DNA of 64,000 nt from Heligmosomoides polygyrus polygyrus. Taxonomy: Eukaryota; Nematoda; Chromadorea; Rhabditida; Heligmosomidae. Below, piece after piece: positions 52,330-61,800 of this stretch. The stretch covers positions 39,827,975 to 39,891,974 of the forward strand of contig OX377204.1 of NCBI GenBank assembly GCA_947396885.1, written 5' to 3'. Position numbers and translations under genes: made by a program. Under the pieces are notes generated by a model, which ran no database searches, was not told where the DNA came from, and saw nothing but the letters and a program-made list of their open reading frames with translations. Within the stretch, counting starts at the first letter, position 1. The number at the start of each line of letters is the position of its first letter.

Positions 52330-52640
52330 CATTGTTTCATTCTATCAAGGAAAGGATACGCAGAGGCAGTTTGGGATGAGATGTACACCACAAGGTGCAG
52401 CTTCGAACGCTGATTCCACATGTGTTTCCTATTTGCACAAGACATCTGAGAACGAGTTGTGGACCATTCCGACTTCGCCTCGTTGGCCCTCTGGCTGTTT
52501 GGAGAGTCATAGAGCCCGAGCTCAATCTCAAGTAAACTGGCAGGACGAGCGGTGGTGGCGCAGAGGTTGAGGAGTGGTAAGGTGAGAAGGAGGGATTTGT
52601 GATAAGCAAATTTCTGCACTTCCTTATAAAATTCGCCACG
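52330..52640 (-). repeat. Dispersed repeat with short conserved reading
   Basis: TGGAATCAGCGTTCGAAGCT and CTTGTGGTGTACATCTCATC on the minus strand are shared in part with 54825-54900 and 57475-57530 (GGAATCAGCGTTCAA). The reading SKLHLVVYISSQTASAYPF may be a remnant of an unknown element. Confidence 0.45.
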
Positions 52641-52739
52641 ATCAGCTAAACGTCTCTATGTAAAATCGCAAAAGTTCGCGAGAAGGTAAGTCAAATTTTT
52701 GGATACTATTGTGCTTTCATGACTTCAGGGGTGAAAATG

Positions 52740-52925
52740 TCCTTTCGCCCAAACATAGCCTTAGAGTTTGCTTAACTCGCTGGTCATATATAAGGTCCTT
52801 TTTTTAAAATTCGGTCGATTATGGCAGGCATCATAGGTATAGGTGAGGAAGGTTGGTGAGGTCAGGATCAATACCAAAAAGCGGAGGTCTCTAGGTGAAG
52901 TTTGATCGAAATTAACGACCATGAC
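52740..52925. repeat. CACGAATCTG-family dispersed repeat remnant
   Basis: ATTCGGTCGATTATGGCAGG and GGTCAGGATCAATACCAAAA resemble the blocks at 8830-8940 and 57105-57240. Confidence 0.5.
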
Positions 52926-53059
52926 CAGCCACTCTTACACACATACCTATCTATGGTAAGCGTAAACAAACAACATTTTCAAAACGAACCTCTTTCAGTG
53001 GTCAGCGCCCTGAATAACCTCTCCAGTGTTTGGGCGAAAAAAACCATTTCCACCTCTGT

Positions 53060-53145
53060 TTAATGTGGTGTTGAACTCGAAACCGAGATAGTACACGATT
53101 TATTGGCGACTAACGTTTCGGCGATGTCGCCTTCTTAGAGTCCAG
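53060..53145 (+). repeat. Left terminal repeat of Penelope-like element 2
   Basis: This 86-bp sequence (TAATGTGGTGTTGAACTCGA ... GGCGATGTCGCCTTCTTAGA) is the reverse complement, nearly exact, of 54145-54230. On the opposite strand it contains a GAAGGCGACATCGCCGAAAC hairpin core. Confidence 0.88.
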
Positions 53146-53184
53146 TTTACACGGTAGACTCCAAAGGATGACTGGCTTCCGTTT

Positions 53185-53990
53185 TTGAACGTCCAAATAC
53201 AGCTGAAGGGAGGGAGAAAAAGTGTTATCGTAAACCCACTAACAAAAATATCTTGGTCCATAGCATCCGACACAGATCAAAACAGCTGTCGTGCGCAATA
53301 TGTTCCGCACAGCAAGCAGAGTATCAACTGGGAAAACGTGCGCAAGGAATCGCTAGCGCTTGCTCATCAAATCGCTGCCAAGAATGGGTATACATTCTTT
53401 GGCTATCAGCGAAGTAGCACCAGCAGTCGCTCACGTAATTCCTCATCTGACGACAAAATGCCATTTGTCATCCCTTTCGTCTCAGACCGTGTCAGCGTGT
53501 CGTATTAGGAAGCGCGCTAGAAGGGCGGGATTGGAAAACGATGTCAAAGTGGTAGATGTACCTCCTGCTAACTTGAAACCAAATTTAAACCAACCAAACC
53601 AAATTTGCGCAACCCCAAATTGCACCATCTGTCCTGCAGGTGATAAAGGAGACTGCATGACTTCGGGGGTTGTTTACCTAATAAGGTGTAACAGCTGTGG
53701 AGGTGAATATATCGGTGAAACATCTCGCCCTTTCTTCATTCGCGTTAAGGAACACCTGGAAGGGAAGCCAGGTCACGACCATCAACTGCTCTGGGCTGCC
53801 AAAGGGTAAACGAACATAAGAGGGCGAACTTTGGGGTCACTTTGAAAATTCTAACACGGGAGGCCAAAACCGCCGCACGCAAAACCATGGAGGGTTTCTG
53901 GAGGCCAGGAGCCCGAAGTTGAATTGGCGGGGGGAATGCGCCTATATAACCCGTGAGCTCACCCCTTACCTCAGTCTCGCCTTTTAGACA
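53185..53990 (+). pseudogene. Penelope-like element 2: RT tail and GIY-YIG endonuclease
   Basis: 53360-53809 encodes RIRKRARRAGLENDVKVVDV, CATPNCTICPAGDKGDCMTS with conserved cysteines, then GVVYLIRCNSCGGEYIGETS, RPFFIRVKEHLEG. The GVVY..EYIGE pair is the GIY-YIG core, and the R in GETSRP and E/H in VKEHLEG are expected active-site residues. A frame change follows, and the C-terminus (KILTREAKTAARKTMEGFW, then SSPLTSVSPF-like) ends by 53990. Only the last few dozen residues of the RT side remain upstream. It lies in the intron between exons 2 and 3, antisense to the host gene. Confidence 0.88.
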
Positions 53991-54144
53991 GTTCACCCTG
54001 TGAGGTCTCCTCGGTTGTCCTATTATATAAAGTTCTAAATGTTAGACTGCTGTCACCTTTCTGCTGGAAGGGTTGCTGTTCGAGGGGTCTTTGAACTTTT
54101 GCAAGGTTCGTGGCGATGTTTAGCCTGGTAGCTTCAACAAATGT

Positions 54145-54230
54145 TTGGACTTTGAAGAAGGCGACATCGCCGAAACGTTAGTCGTTAATAAATCGTGTAC
54201 TATCTCGGTTTCGAGTTCAACACCACATTA
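54145..54230 (+). repeat. Right terminal repeat of Penelope-like element 2, with hammerhead-like core
   Basis: Inverted copy of 53060-53145. TTTGAAGAAGGCGACATCGC followed by CGAAACGTTAGTCGT resembles a hammerhead core: (C/T)TGANGA, a GGCGA/TCGCC stem II, then GAAA and an ACG/CGT stem III. The C3 position is T and no stem I is visible, so self-cleavage is doubtful. Hammerhead motifs are known in Penelope-like terminal repeats. Confidence 0.6.
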
Positions 54231-54978
54231 AACAATTCGGCAACGATCAATGCCGAGATTCGTCAAGGGTAAAATGATTTCAGGAGCACTTTAGTACGCA
54301 AAGGTTTCTGTAATTCATTTCCGTTAGTTATTCATTCCCGGCATTTATAACAGTACTGCGACTACCTGTACTTTTGCGTATTGCATTTATGTTTTTTCTG
54401 CACAAGTTCGACTTACGTGTAGGTTTAGACTAGCTTGTGACTGAGTTTTAATCAAATTGTCAATAACAGCCTTCTTGTGCCAGGACAGTTCAAGCATTAA
54501 GCCTCCCTTAAAAATCATCGCCTCTGGTGCGTCTCAGTTTAAACAGGCCCTTGAAATACAGGGCCCACCACGGAATAACTCAGTCAGTTGCGTGCTTATA
54601 AGGACGTTGGAGAAGTGTTTCGTAAGGGTCCTCATTTCCTGTCATTATTTCATTTAGATAAAACAAAAAGTCACGGGTAACTTCTCGGCTACAAAGCCTC
54701 CATCTGATCGTTGTACTCCTTATTATTACACATAGCCGATCTTCGACTTGCTCCGTTATTAGCTCTGTTATCATATAACAACTTTGGCTAACAACTAAAC
54801 ATTAAGCATTAAACATATTTGGAATCAGCGTTCAATCTGCATCTCGTGATATACATTCCACTGCGACCTCGTACCCTTCCCCTGTACAATGCCCACAACT
54901 AAGCTGTTTCTTGTTATCCTGTTATAAAGAAGAGAATTTATGTCACAAACAACGAATCCGAACGCTCTCTCAACAGAC
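54231..54978. other. Intron sequence between exons 2 and 3, nothing further recognised
   Basis: Part of 54825-54905 matches the dispersed GGAATCAGCGTTCAA repeat. No additional exon was recognised. Confidence 0.4.
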
Positions 54979-55143
54979 CTTTAATCGCTTGCTGTTGTCC
55001 ATCATCTTCCTGGACATCCTTTTCGAGTGTCGTCTTTACCACTTCCGCCATACCCATGCAGGCGTCATCCTTGACCGAGGACATTTGCAGCGAAACATCG
55101 ACTTCAGGCTCCTCGAGGATAGATTGTGTGAACAATTCAGAAT
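54979..55143 (-). CDS. Ig-domain gene, exon 2 (start of acidic linker)
   Basis: It encodes DSELFTQSILEEPEVDVSLQ, MSSVKDDACMGMAEVVKTTL, EKDVQEDDGQQQAIK, rich in Glu/Asp like exon 3. The acceptor is TTACAATTTAG and entry is phase 1. The end is less certain: AAAG/GTCTGT at 54979 gives the phase 1 needed for exon 3. ATGG/GTATGG about 80 bp earlier (transcript-wise) would also do. The frame stays open to a TAA about 40 bp past the chosen donor, so a terminal exon cannot be excluded. With the chosen donor the exon is 165 bp, a multiple of three. Confidence 0.72.
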
Positions 55144-55337
55144 CTAAATTGTAACTGCCTTTGTTTTACCTTTACCGAAGCTCAAAGCAGCTGCAGTAGG
55201 AGGTTATACGCTTTTAGATGGTTGTTTGACCCGTAACATCCATATAACAGCTTCTATCTCTAACAGCAATAAATATTGTGTTGTATTGTATTTGCCAAAT
55301 AAAGTCAGTTCCAGAGCAGTATCCGCCCGTAGCCTAC

Positions 55338-55524
55338 CTGTGACTACAATTTTGGTGACAATTGTGTAGACGCCGTTTATGATGACGCCGTATTCACCAG
55401 CGTCAGATGGTTGAATAGCAACGATGGTGAGCGAATGTTGGCGACCATCCTCCGAATCCTCGGCGACAAACCTCGAATCACTTTCTCCTGTATGCCCTCG
55501 GGCTACCGTGAGAGGCAGTCCTTC
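55338..55524 (-). CDS. Ig-domain gene, exon 1 of the visible chain (second half of first I-set domain)
   Basis: It encodes EGLPLTVARGHTGESDSRF, HSLTIVAIQPSDAGEYGVII and NGVYTIVTKIVVTD. L-T-I-x-x-x-x-P-S-D-A-G-E-Y is the F-strand signature of I-set domains. The expected cysteine after Y is replaced by a G-V sequence, so the disulfide is missing. Acceptor TTATACTTGCAG, entry phase 0. Donor ACAG/GTAGGC, exit phase 1. The first half of the domain should lie at higher coordinates, but I could not find it up to 64000. Confidence 0.88.
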
Positions 55525-55739
55525 CTGCAAGTATAACTTATCGATGACTAAATATTACCGCTGCTCAAGTTTGGTGACTTAATCAGCATATTAGGTTGCT
55601 AGGCATGCTCGCTCCCGACTGCTGAATTACTGTTCAGTTGTGCGTGCTCATAGAACATCTCACCATCAGAATTTCTACATCTGATCACCCGCGTGTAATC
55701 ATGTAACTGGTGAGATCAGTATAATCAATTTCGTCCAAA

Positions 55740-56240
55740 CTTGTCTTACTACGGAAGGGTTTTGACCTCCCATGGAACTTCAAGTTGAGACCAGGATCAT
55801 TAGAAAGAGCTCGCAAAGCTGATTACGAATATGGGTGTCAAAATTGCAAAATGAAACTCCTGAGCGAGTTATGGCCTGCCGAAATCGGGAGCCTCACCAC
55901 CTCACCACGGGCTGGTTGTACACGCACCGGGTGCGAGAGTGGTGAGTCATCGGGGCTCCGTAAGGCATCTGTTATACTCCCGCGGGAGCATCCGCGGAAC
56001 GTCCGCGGACCAATGGTGCACGGCGGAGGCGGGCGTGGCGAGGCGCGGCGATTGGCCAGGTGAGGAGTATCGGCGCGATTCCCGCCCTTCCGCGGATGCT
56101 CCCGCGGGAGTATAACTCAGGCCTAAGAGGGGACAGCCAGTTGCGGCTGTGGCGCAAGGGTAGTGTTCACGCTCGTTGGGTGCGACGTCGTTGGTTCGGT
56201 TCCTGTTGTTGCCCATTTTTTGCAAATCATAATTATCCTC
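55740..56240 (+). repeat. CCATGGAACTTC repeat, left copy of inverted pair
   Basis: It carries CCATGGAACTTCAAGTTGAG, AAGAGCTCGCAAAGCTGATT, TGTCAAAATTGCAAAATGAA and GCGAGTTATGGCCTGCCGAA, then GTGGTGAGTCATCGGGG, GTTCGGTTCC and TTGCAAATCATAATT. It is interrupted by the hairpin at 55964-56123. The right copy is 56740-57050 in reverse. Adding a reversed partner gives a 1.3-kb foldback. Confidence 0.85.
55964..56123. mobile_element. 160-bp GC-rich hairpin (Tourist-like) with TAA target duplication
   Basis: GTTATACTCCCGCGGGAGCA and TGCTCCCGCGGGAGTATAAC are exact inverted arms inside GGCATCT.../...CTCAGGCC ends, flanked by TAA on both sides (55961-55963 and 56124-56126). The uninterrupted partner at 56740-57050 confirms that it is an insertion. 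Confidence 0.85.
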
Positions 56241-56739
56241 GAAATGACCTATCATAATTCATCCTCGAAATGACCTTTTGTTCTGAATCATGACACGAGT
56301 CTGATTATAGAAACGGGAAAACTACCATATACGTTTGTGAGATTGCTTTAAGGCAAAAAAAATATGGTGACATTTTTATTTACTCTGGCATCCCAAATTC
56401 AGCGAGAAGAATGAACACCACGAGAAGAATGGACACGCGTGAGAAGGACATAGTGTGTGAAGAAAAAGCTGTAGATCAACGTCGTGTTCTTCTTCCTCAT
56501 CATACGTTCTCATCACCTTTTTACTTCACACATTTTTTGCTTTCCTCCATGAACGCCAAGGTTGTTAGAAACACCTCTAGTTGTTCAATATATGATTTGG
56601 ACTTTATTTGCGCAAAATAGTGAATAAAAATGTCAGCATAACAATTTTTTGTTTTCAAGTATTTTTACAAACGTGCATGGCAGTTTTCCCGGCTACTTAA
56701 TCAGACACGTGTCATGATTCAGAACAAAATTATGATTTG
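56241..56739. other. Spacer between inverted repeat copies
   Basis: AT-rich unassigned sequence with two adjacent TCATAATT(C/A)TCCTCGAAATGACCT copies at the left edge. Confidence 0.4.
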
Positions 56740-57050
56740 CAAAAAAGACGGCAGAACGGGAACCGAACCAATGACGCCGCACCCGACAAGCTCAGCACTA
56801 CCCGTGCCCCACCGCCGCAGCTGGCGGATCCTTCTTGCGGACCCCCGATGACTCACCACTCCCGCGCCTGGTGCATCGTACAGCCACCCTGTGGTGAGGC
56901 CCCCGATTTCGGCAGGCCATAACTCGCTCAGGAGTTTCATTTTGCAATTTTGACACCCATATTCATAATCAGCATTCCGAGCTCTTTCTAATGATCCACG
57001 TCTCAACTTGAAGTTCCATGGAAGGTCGAGACCCTTCCCTAGTTAGGTAA
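56740..57050 (-). repeat. CCATGGAACTTC repeat, right copy of inverted pair
   Basis: Complement of the left copy, without the hairpin. It retains GACTCACCACTCCCGCGCC and GGCAGGCCATAACTCGCTCA. A third copy is at 11880-12200. Confidence 0.85.
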
Positions 57051-57099
57051 GTTCTCTTAAAGCGCCAATCACTTACACTGAGTTCATTTTCAAAATGTC

Positions 57100-57260
57100 G
57101 GTGGGTCACGGTGGGTCACAGGAGGTATGGTTGGCTATGGGTGGTGGTGCCATGGCAATGTTTCGCTCGACCAGAATCGCTACTACCCAGAAACGTTCAT
57201 TTTTGGTACTGATCCTGACCGCGTTAGCCTTGCTCACCCATACCTACGGTAACGTACCGT
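57100..57260. repeat. CACGAATCTG-family dispersed repeat remnant
   Basis: Blocks TTGGTACTGATCCTGACCGC and TCACCCATACCTACGGTAAC are the complement of words in 52830-52900. Confidence 0.5.
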
Positions 57261-58650
57261 AATCGAAAGGCATTTAAAATTTGAAGGGCTCAGCTCCTTA
57301 AATGTTGTTCCTCTATCCTCTGCGTTACCATTTCTCGGCCGTTATCGCTGCTTCTAGCCAACTTGAGCTCGCCCCAGCAGGCGAAAGCAAAAATGATCGA
57401 CAACTCCGCTTCCAGATGTCCGTCGTTGCAGATATATTACAATCTATTATTATTATATGTTGTTTATTGGAATCTAGGATCTGGAATCAGCGTTCAAAGT
57501 GCCACTGCGACTTGGTAACTTTCCCTTGCGGTATCAAAAATAGCTAAAGATGCCGATGCTCCGTTTTCCCGAAGCTAAAGGATCTCTACTAAACTTCTTG
57601 AATATAACGGCAGACAAAAACATCCAAAACAATTTCTTCTTCAATTGGATAAGGTGACTAAAAGACTGCACAACTTGTTTTAGAAGTGACAAATTTTCGT
57701 ATCTTACCACGACCCAAAGTGTTGTAAATTAAGTCGTAAAAAATTTCCAAAATTCGGCACTTTACCATTGGACACATCTGTTGCATTTGGTGCGAAGACA
57801 CCACGAGCCAAGAGCAGCTCAAGAGAAGCCAGGTGCCGAAAGAGGCTCCAGGACATTGCTCCACCGTGGCGCCGCATCATGGCCACTTGCGGCGAGGACG
57901 TGGTAAAATGCGGGAACGTGATCGTCTCTATGTGGACATCAGAGGCAGTGGGTAGTGACGTTGTTGCTCCAGCGTCGCTCCCCGGAGGTCGAGGGTCAGG
58001 GGGTGTACGTAATTAAGATTGGCGATTATACGATTTAGGCGATTTTTGGGTCCTAATATTAAATTTTCGTAAATTTGATCTTTCGTGCATAAATAAGGGG
58101 TGTCCAAACACAGTGATGTAGCTCCGGTTGCAAACGTGTGCTCACTTCTGGAGTTTACATTACGCATCGAGAGCGCTTTTTGCTTTGGTTTTTGTTTAAT
58201 TTTTGGTGTTCTTGTGACACCGTGGTAGGAGGCACCGACATCTTGCGCAGGCTTTTCGAGTTCGACTTATCTTTATCCCTTTGTTTATTTGACTTTTCCA
58301 TTCCTCTCGCATTGTAAGGGCAGCCGTATGATCGAGGAGGAAAGGAATATCATTTCTATAAAGATAACCACCTGTTTGCGAGATTGAGCTCCTCCCCTTC
58401 GGTAGAGTGACAGTAAGACAGCCAGTGTCATTATCGTTCCAGGCCACAGGGAGACATGCGAGGCAGTCTGCCACGGAAAGAAAGACGACCATTCGCTGAT
58501 CCACTTCCATTCGCTAACACTTAGTCGATTTGTTGGTAAACCCCACCAAAAAGATTTTGCACAAAACGGAATATTATTCGTGATTGGAAGCAGGGTCTGA
58601 AATGGTTACTAGACTCATATGGAAGGAATAAACCAATAATAATAACTAAT
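57261..58650. other. Unassigned region
   Basis: No exon with an Ig signature and no named element was recognised. A 104-codon minus-strand reading at 58196-58510 has no familiar motif, and a repeat-derived GGAATCAGCG segment is at about 57480. The missing first half of Ig domain 1 was sought here without success. Confidence 0.4.
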
Positions 58651-58976
58651 AATGTTTCCCCTTCAGGTGCCACCTCATCGCGGTGAAGGGGTGAACATCA
58701 CTTTGTGATGGCTAACGGCACAAACGGTCACGCAGTACGCGACGCTTTGTCGTGCATGGGCGGCTCTCCTGTATCCCTGGCCAGGAACATGAGAGTAACC
58801 AGACCACCGGTATGGCTAAAACAACTTAACCCGCGCCGCAGTCCTCCGCGCGCCGGAGGTGGACTTCTACGACGTCAGTTGCATCCTCCGGCGAGGAGCC
58901 ATCTAATCTCGGAGTTGAACTATCAGGACGTCATTGTAATCGGACTACCGGAAACTCCCTCCCACCACGACACGGA

Positions 58977-59650
58977 AACTGCCTATTCGTCTGCACATAT
59001 AACTGTCGTTCGATCGCATCTGAGCAGGATCTTCGGACACTGCTTTATAGAAGCCGCAACATCAAATACGACGTTATCGCCCTGCAGGAAACGAAAGGCA
59101 GAAGGGAAACCATAAGAAGGACCGACCACAACGAGCTTCTCATTATCGGAGCAAAGGTGGACAGAAAGAATATTGGCGGAGTTGGATTTCTCGTCAATTC
59201 GTTAGTGCACCACCTAGTAGACTCTTACAAGATCATCAGTCCGCGAGTAGCTGTTCTTCGTCTGGAAACCAAAAATCAAGGAACCATCTCCATCATAAAT
59301 GGATATGCTCCAACATCTGCGGCCACAGATGAAGAAAAGGAGGAATTCTACAAGCTATTCGAAAGGACTGTCAACGACGAGAAGAGCTACTACAAAGTCG
59401 TTGTTGGTGACTTTAACGCTATCGTCGGTACGAATGATCACGACGAATGGAGGCTAGACCACATGGAACTTCCTCAAGGAACGAAAACGGAGAGCGTCTG
59501 ATAGACTTCCTATCCGCGTGCCGTCTTTACCATGGAAATTCTATGCTTAAGAAGCCTTCAAACCGACGATGGACCTGGGAAAGCCCAAATGGAGGAACAC
59601 GTTCGGAGATCGACCATGTTCTTACAAACAGACGCTTGAGTCTGTTTGAC
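58977..59650 (+). pseudogene. RTE endonuclease domain
   Basis: The frame from 58977 reads NCLFVCTYNCRSIASEQDLR, YDVIALQETKGRRETIRRTD and VDRKNIGGVGFLVNS, then NGYAPTSAATDEEKEEFYKL and VVVGDFNAIVGTNDHDEW. A frameshift near 59475 moves to the frame with NENGERLIDFLSACRLYHGN, RWTWESPNGGTRSEIDHVLT and TGSDHRLVRAKLTL. All APE motifs (QET, GDFN, IDH, SDH) are present. Confidence 0.9.
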
Positions 59651-61120
59651 GTCTCCGTGCTGCCTTCATTTGACACCGGCTCGGATCACCGTCTTGTCCG
59701 TGCGAAGCTGACTCTCAAAAAGAGGATGTTCAAGCGTGACACTCATAAAACGGAACCGGTGAGGATCCCCACATTCAAGTCTGAGGAGTTGGAATATGCA
59801 ATAAAGTCGTATGATTGGAATCTTCTTGTAGATCCATCGGAACACTACGACCTTCTCTCCAAAGGACTGTTGAAATGTGCTAGCAGCTCTTGCGGAGCCA
59901 CATCACCGTCTGCCGCAAGACTCAACGCACATGCGATTAAGCTCTTGGAGCAAAGAAGAGCGGTTAAACTGGATCCTAACGCTTCCCATCTGGAAAAAGT
60001 CACCATCTCGAAGGCCTGTCGAATTGCAGTGAAGGAGTCCATTCAAGCCTACAGAAGATTGAAGCTGTTAGAAGCCGCTGGGAAAGGTTCAGGCATAAAG
60101 CGCTGCAAACGAGATCTCTGCGATCAGAAGGCAACAATGTCAGCCCTTGTGGATAAGGATGGAACAACGCAAACGTCTCGAAGAGCGATGGAGGCCATCG
60201 TTCAAGAATTCTACACTGTCCCGAAATGCTTGATGCGACCAGCTGAGGAAGTTCCTCCCATTCTGGAATCAGAAGTTGCTCATGCCATCAGAAGGATGAA
60301 GCCGGGCACTGCTCCAGGACCGGACGGCATTTCTGCTAATCTCCTTCTTAAGGGTGGCAGTGCCCTCTGCTCACTTCTTGCCAAGCACTTCAACCACTAC
60401 CTCCCACTTGGTAGGATTCCTGACTCATGGAAGGAGTCGAAAACAGTTCTAATCTTCAAAAAAGGTCAGCACGAGGATATCAACAACTATCGATCCATCA
60501 GTCTTCTCTCGGTTGTGTACAAGATCTTCAGCAAGATACTGCTTAACCGCTTGGAGCATTGCTTGGATGAATATCAGCCAGTGGAGCAAGCAGGGTTTCG
60601 CAAGGATTTCTCTTGCATGGACCATATTCAGACTGTCTCACAGCTCATCGAGAGGAGCCGCGAATACCACCTCCCACTTGTCCTTGTCTTTGTGGATTAC
60701 AGGAAAGCGTTCGACTCTGTGGAAATCAACGCCGTTTTGAACGCACTTGTGCACGCTGGTATACCATCGCCCTACATCCGACTTCTCGACGAATGCTTCT
60801 CGAACACATCGACTACCATCCAGCTGTTCGATCGAAAGCTTAAAATTCCTATCGGGAAAGGAGTACGGCAAGGAGACACGATTTCTCCTAATATTCACAG
60901 CGGCACTCCAGGATACCATGAAAGACTTGAACGGGACGATAAAGGCTACCTTGTCGACGGTAAACGGATCAGTAACCTTCGCTTCGCCGACGATATTGTT
61001 CTCATCTCTACCAGTACGGCAGAAGTCGAGGAAATGCTGAACGAGCTCAATGTGGCAGGTATGAAGAGGATTGGACATGGGTATATCCAAAACACAATTT
61101 ATGGTCAACCATTGGTGTGA
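59447..61120 (+). pseudogene. RTE endonuclease end and reverse transcriptase
   Basis: A 557-codon open frame from the end of the endonuclease through RT: RRMKPGTAPGPDGISANLLL, WKESKTVLIFKKGQHEDINN, YRSISLLSVVYKIFSKILLN, VEQAGFRKDFSCMDHIQTVS, VFVDYRKAFDSVEINAVLNA, KGVRQGDTISP, then SNLRFADDIVLISTS with the catalytic ADD. Between TISP and the DDKGYLVDG block the frame is shifted: the expected FTAALQDTMKDLN reading lies in the +1 frame at about 60890-60945, so two compensating indels have scrambled about 17 residues. A further break precedes 61197. Confidence 0.93.
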
Positions 61121-61196
61121 CGTGGGACTCATGAGGTTAAATGGAGTCACTCTACAGCAGGTCGACTCCTACGTCTATTTGTAAAGAGAGCTGAAC

Positions 61197-61742
61197 ATGA
61201 ATAACGACCTCGCCCCTGAAATCGCCCGCAGGAGACGCACAGCATGGGCAGCCTTCAGTTCGTTTCGCGAAGTCACCGATCAGGTCAAGGATCCCGGCCT
61301 CAGGGCCTCGATATTCAACGCCTCTGTACTGCCTGCGATGTGTTACGCGACGGAAATCTGGCCCGACAACAAGACAATCGCCAGAGCCAAGCAGACTACG
61401 CATCGTGCACTGGAGAGATGTCTTCTAAGGACAAGCCTTCGTCAGCAATGGCAAGAAGGCCTACGAAGCTCGGAGCTACGGGAGAAGTCGCAATTAGCAG
61501 ACCCGCTGCAGTGCATGAAGAAGTCCAAATATCGCTGGGCCGGACACCTGCTTCGACGAAAGGACGATAGATGGAGTCTCCGTGTCACAGAATGGCTTCC
61601 GAGAGACCATAAGAGACCACTGGGACGACCGTCAACGCGATGGGCAGACTCATTCTCAAGATCTTTCAGAGAGCGGAGTCTGCCTCACTGGATGCAAACA
61701 GCCAGAGATCGAGCGGTCTGGAAGAGTTGTGGTCCCCGCTGA
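61197..61742 (+). pseudogene. RTE C-terminal domain
   Basis: It encodes MNNDLAPEIARRRRTAWAAF, LPAMCYATEIWPDNKTIARA, YRWAGHLLRRKDDRWSLRVT and RPLGRPSTRWADSF, ending WKSCGPR-stop. This is the zinc-less C-terminal segment of RTE proteins. It is in a different frame from the RT ORF that stops at 61120. Confidence 0.9.
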
Positions 61743-61800
61743 GAAGACCTCCAGCCGACAAAAGGACCATCAAAGTATCAAAGTAAGTAAAGTAATAATG

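Larger units (their letters stand above)
58655..61800 (+). mobile_element. Nearly full-length RTE retrotransposon, inactive
   Basis: It begins with a 5' region GGTGCCACCTCATCGCGGTG, AAGGGGTGAACATCACTTTG typical of nematode RTE elements. It carries endonuclease, RT and C-terminal regions and ends in an AAGTATCAAAGTAAGTAAAG tail at about 61775-61795. At least four frame breaks occur. No clear target duplication was identified. Confidence 0.85.

Noticed and set aside
54938..55135. Exon 2 as the terminal exon ending at TAA
   Set aside because: The frame does reach a stop shortly after the chosen donor. However, phase, composition and the strong acceptor of exon 3 all fit continuation. I noted the alternative in the feature.
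58196..58510. 104-codon minus-strand reading as a host gene or missing Ig exon
   Set aside because: No Ig signature (no C-x(10-14)-W or DxGxYxC), no recognised motif and no clear splice sites of matching phase.
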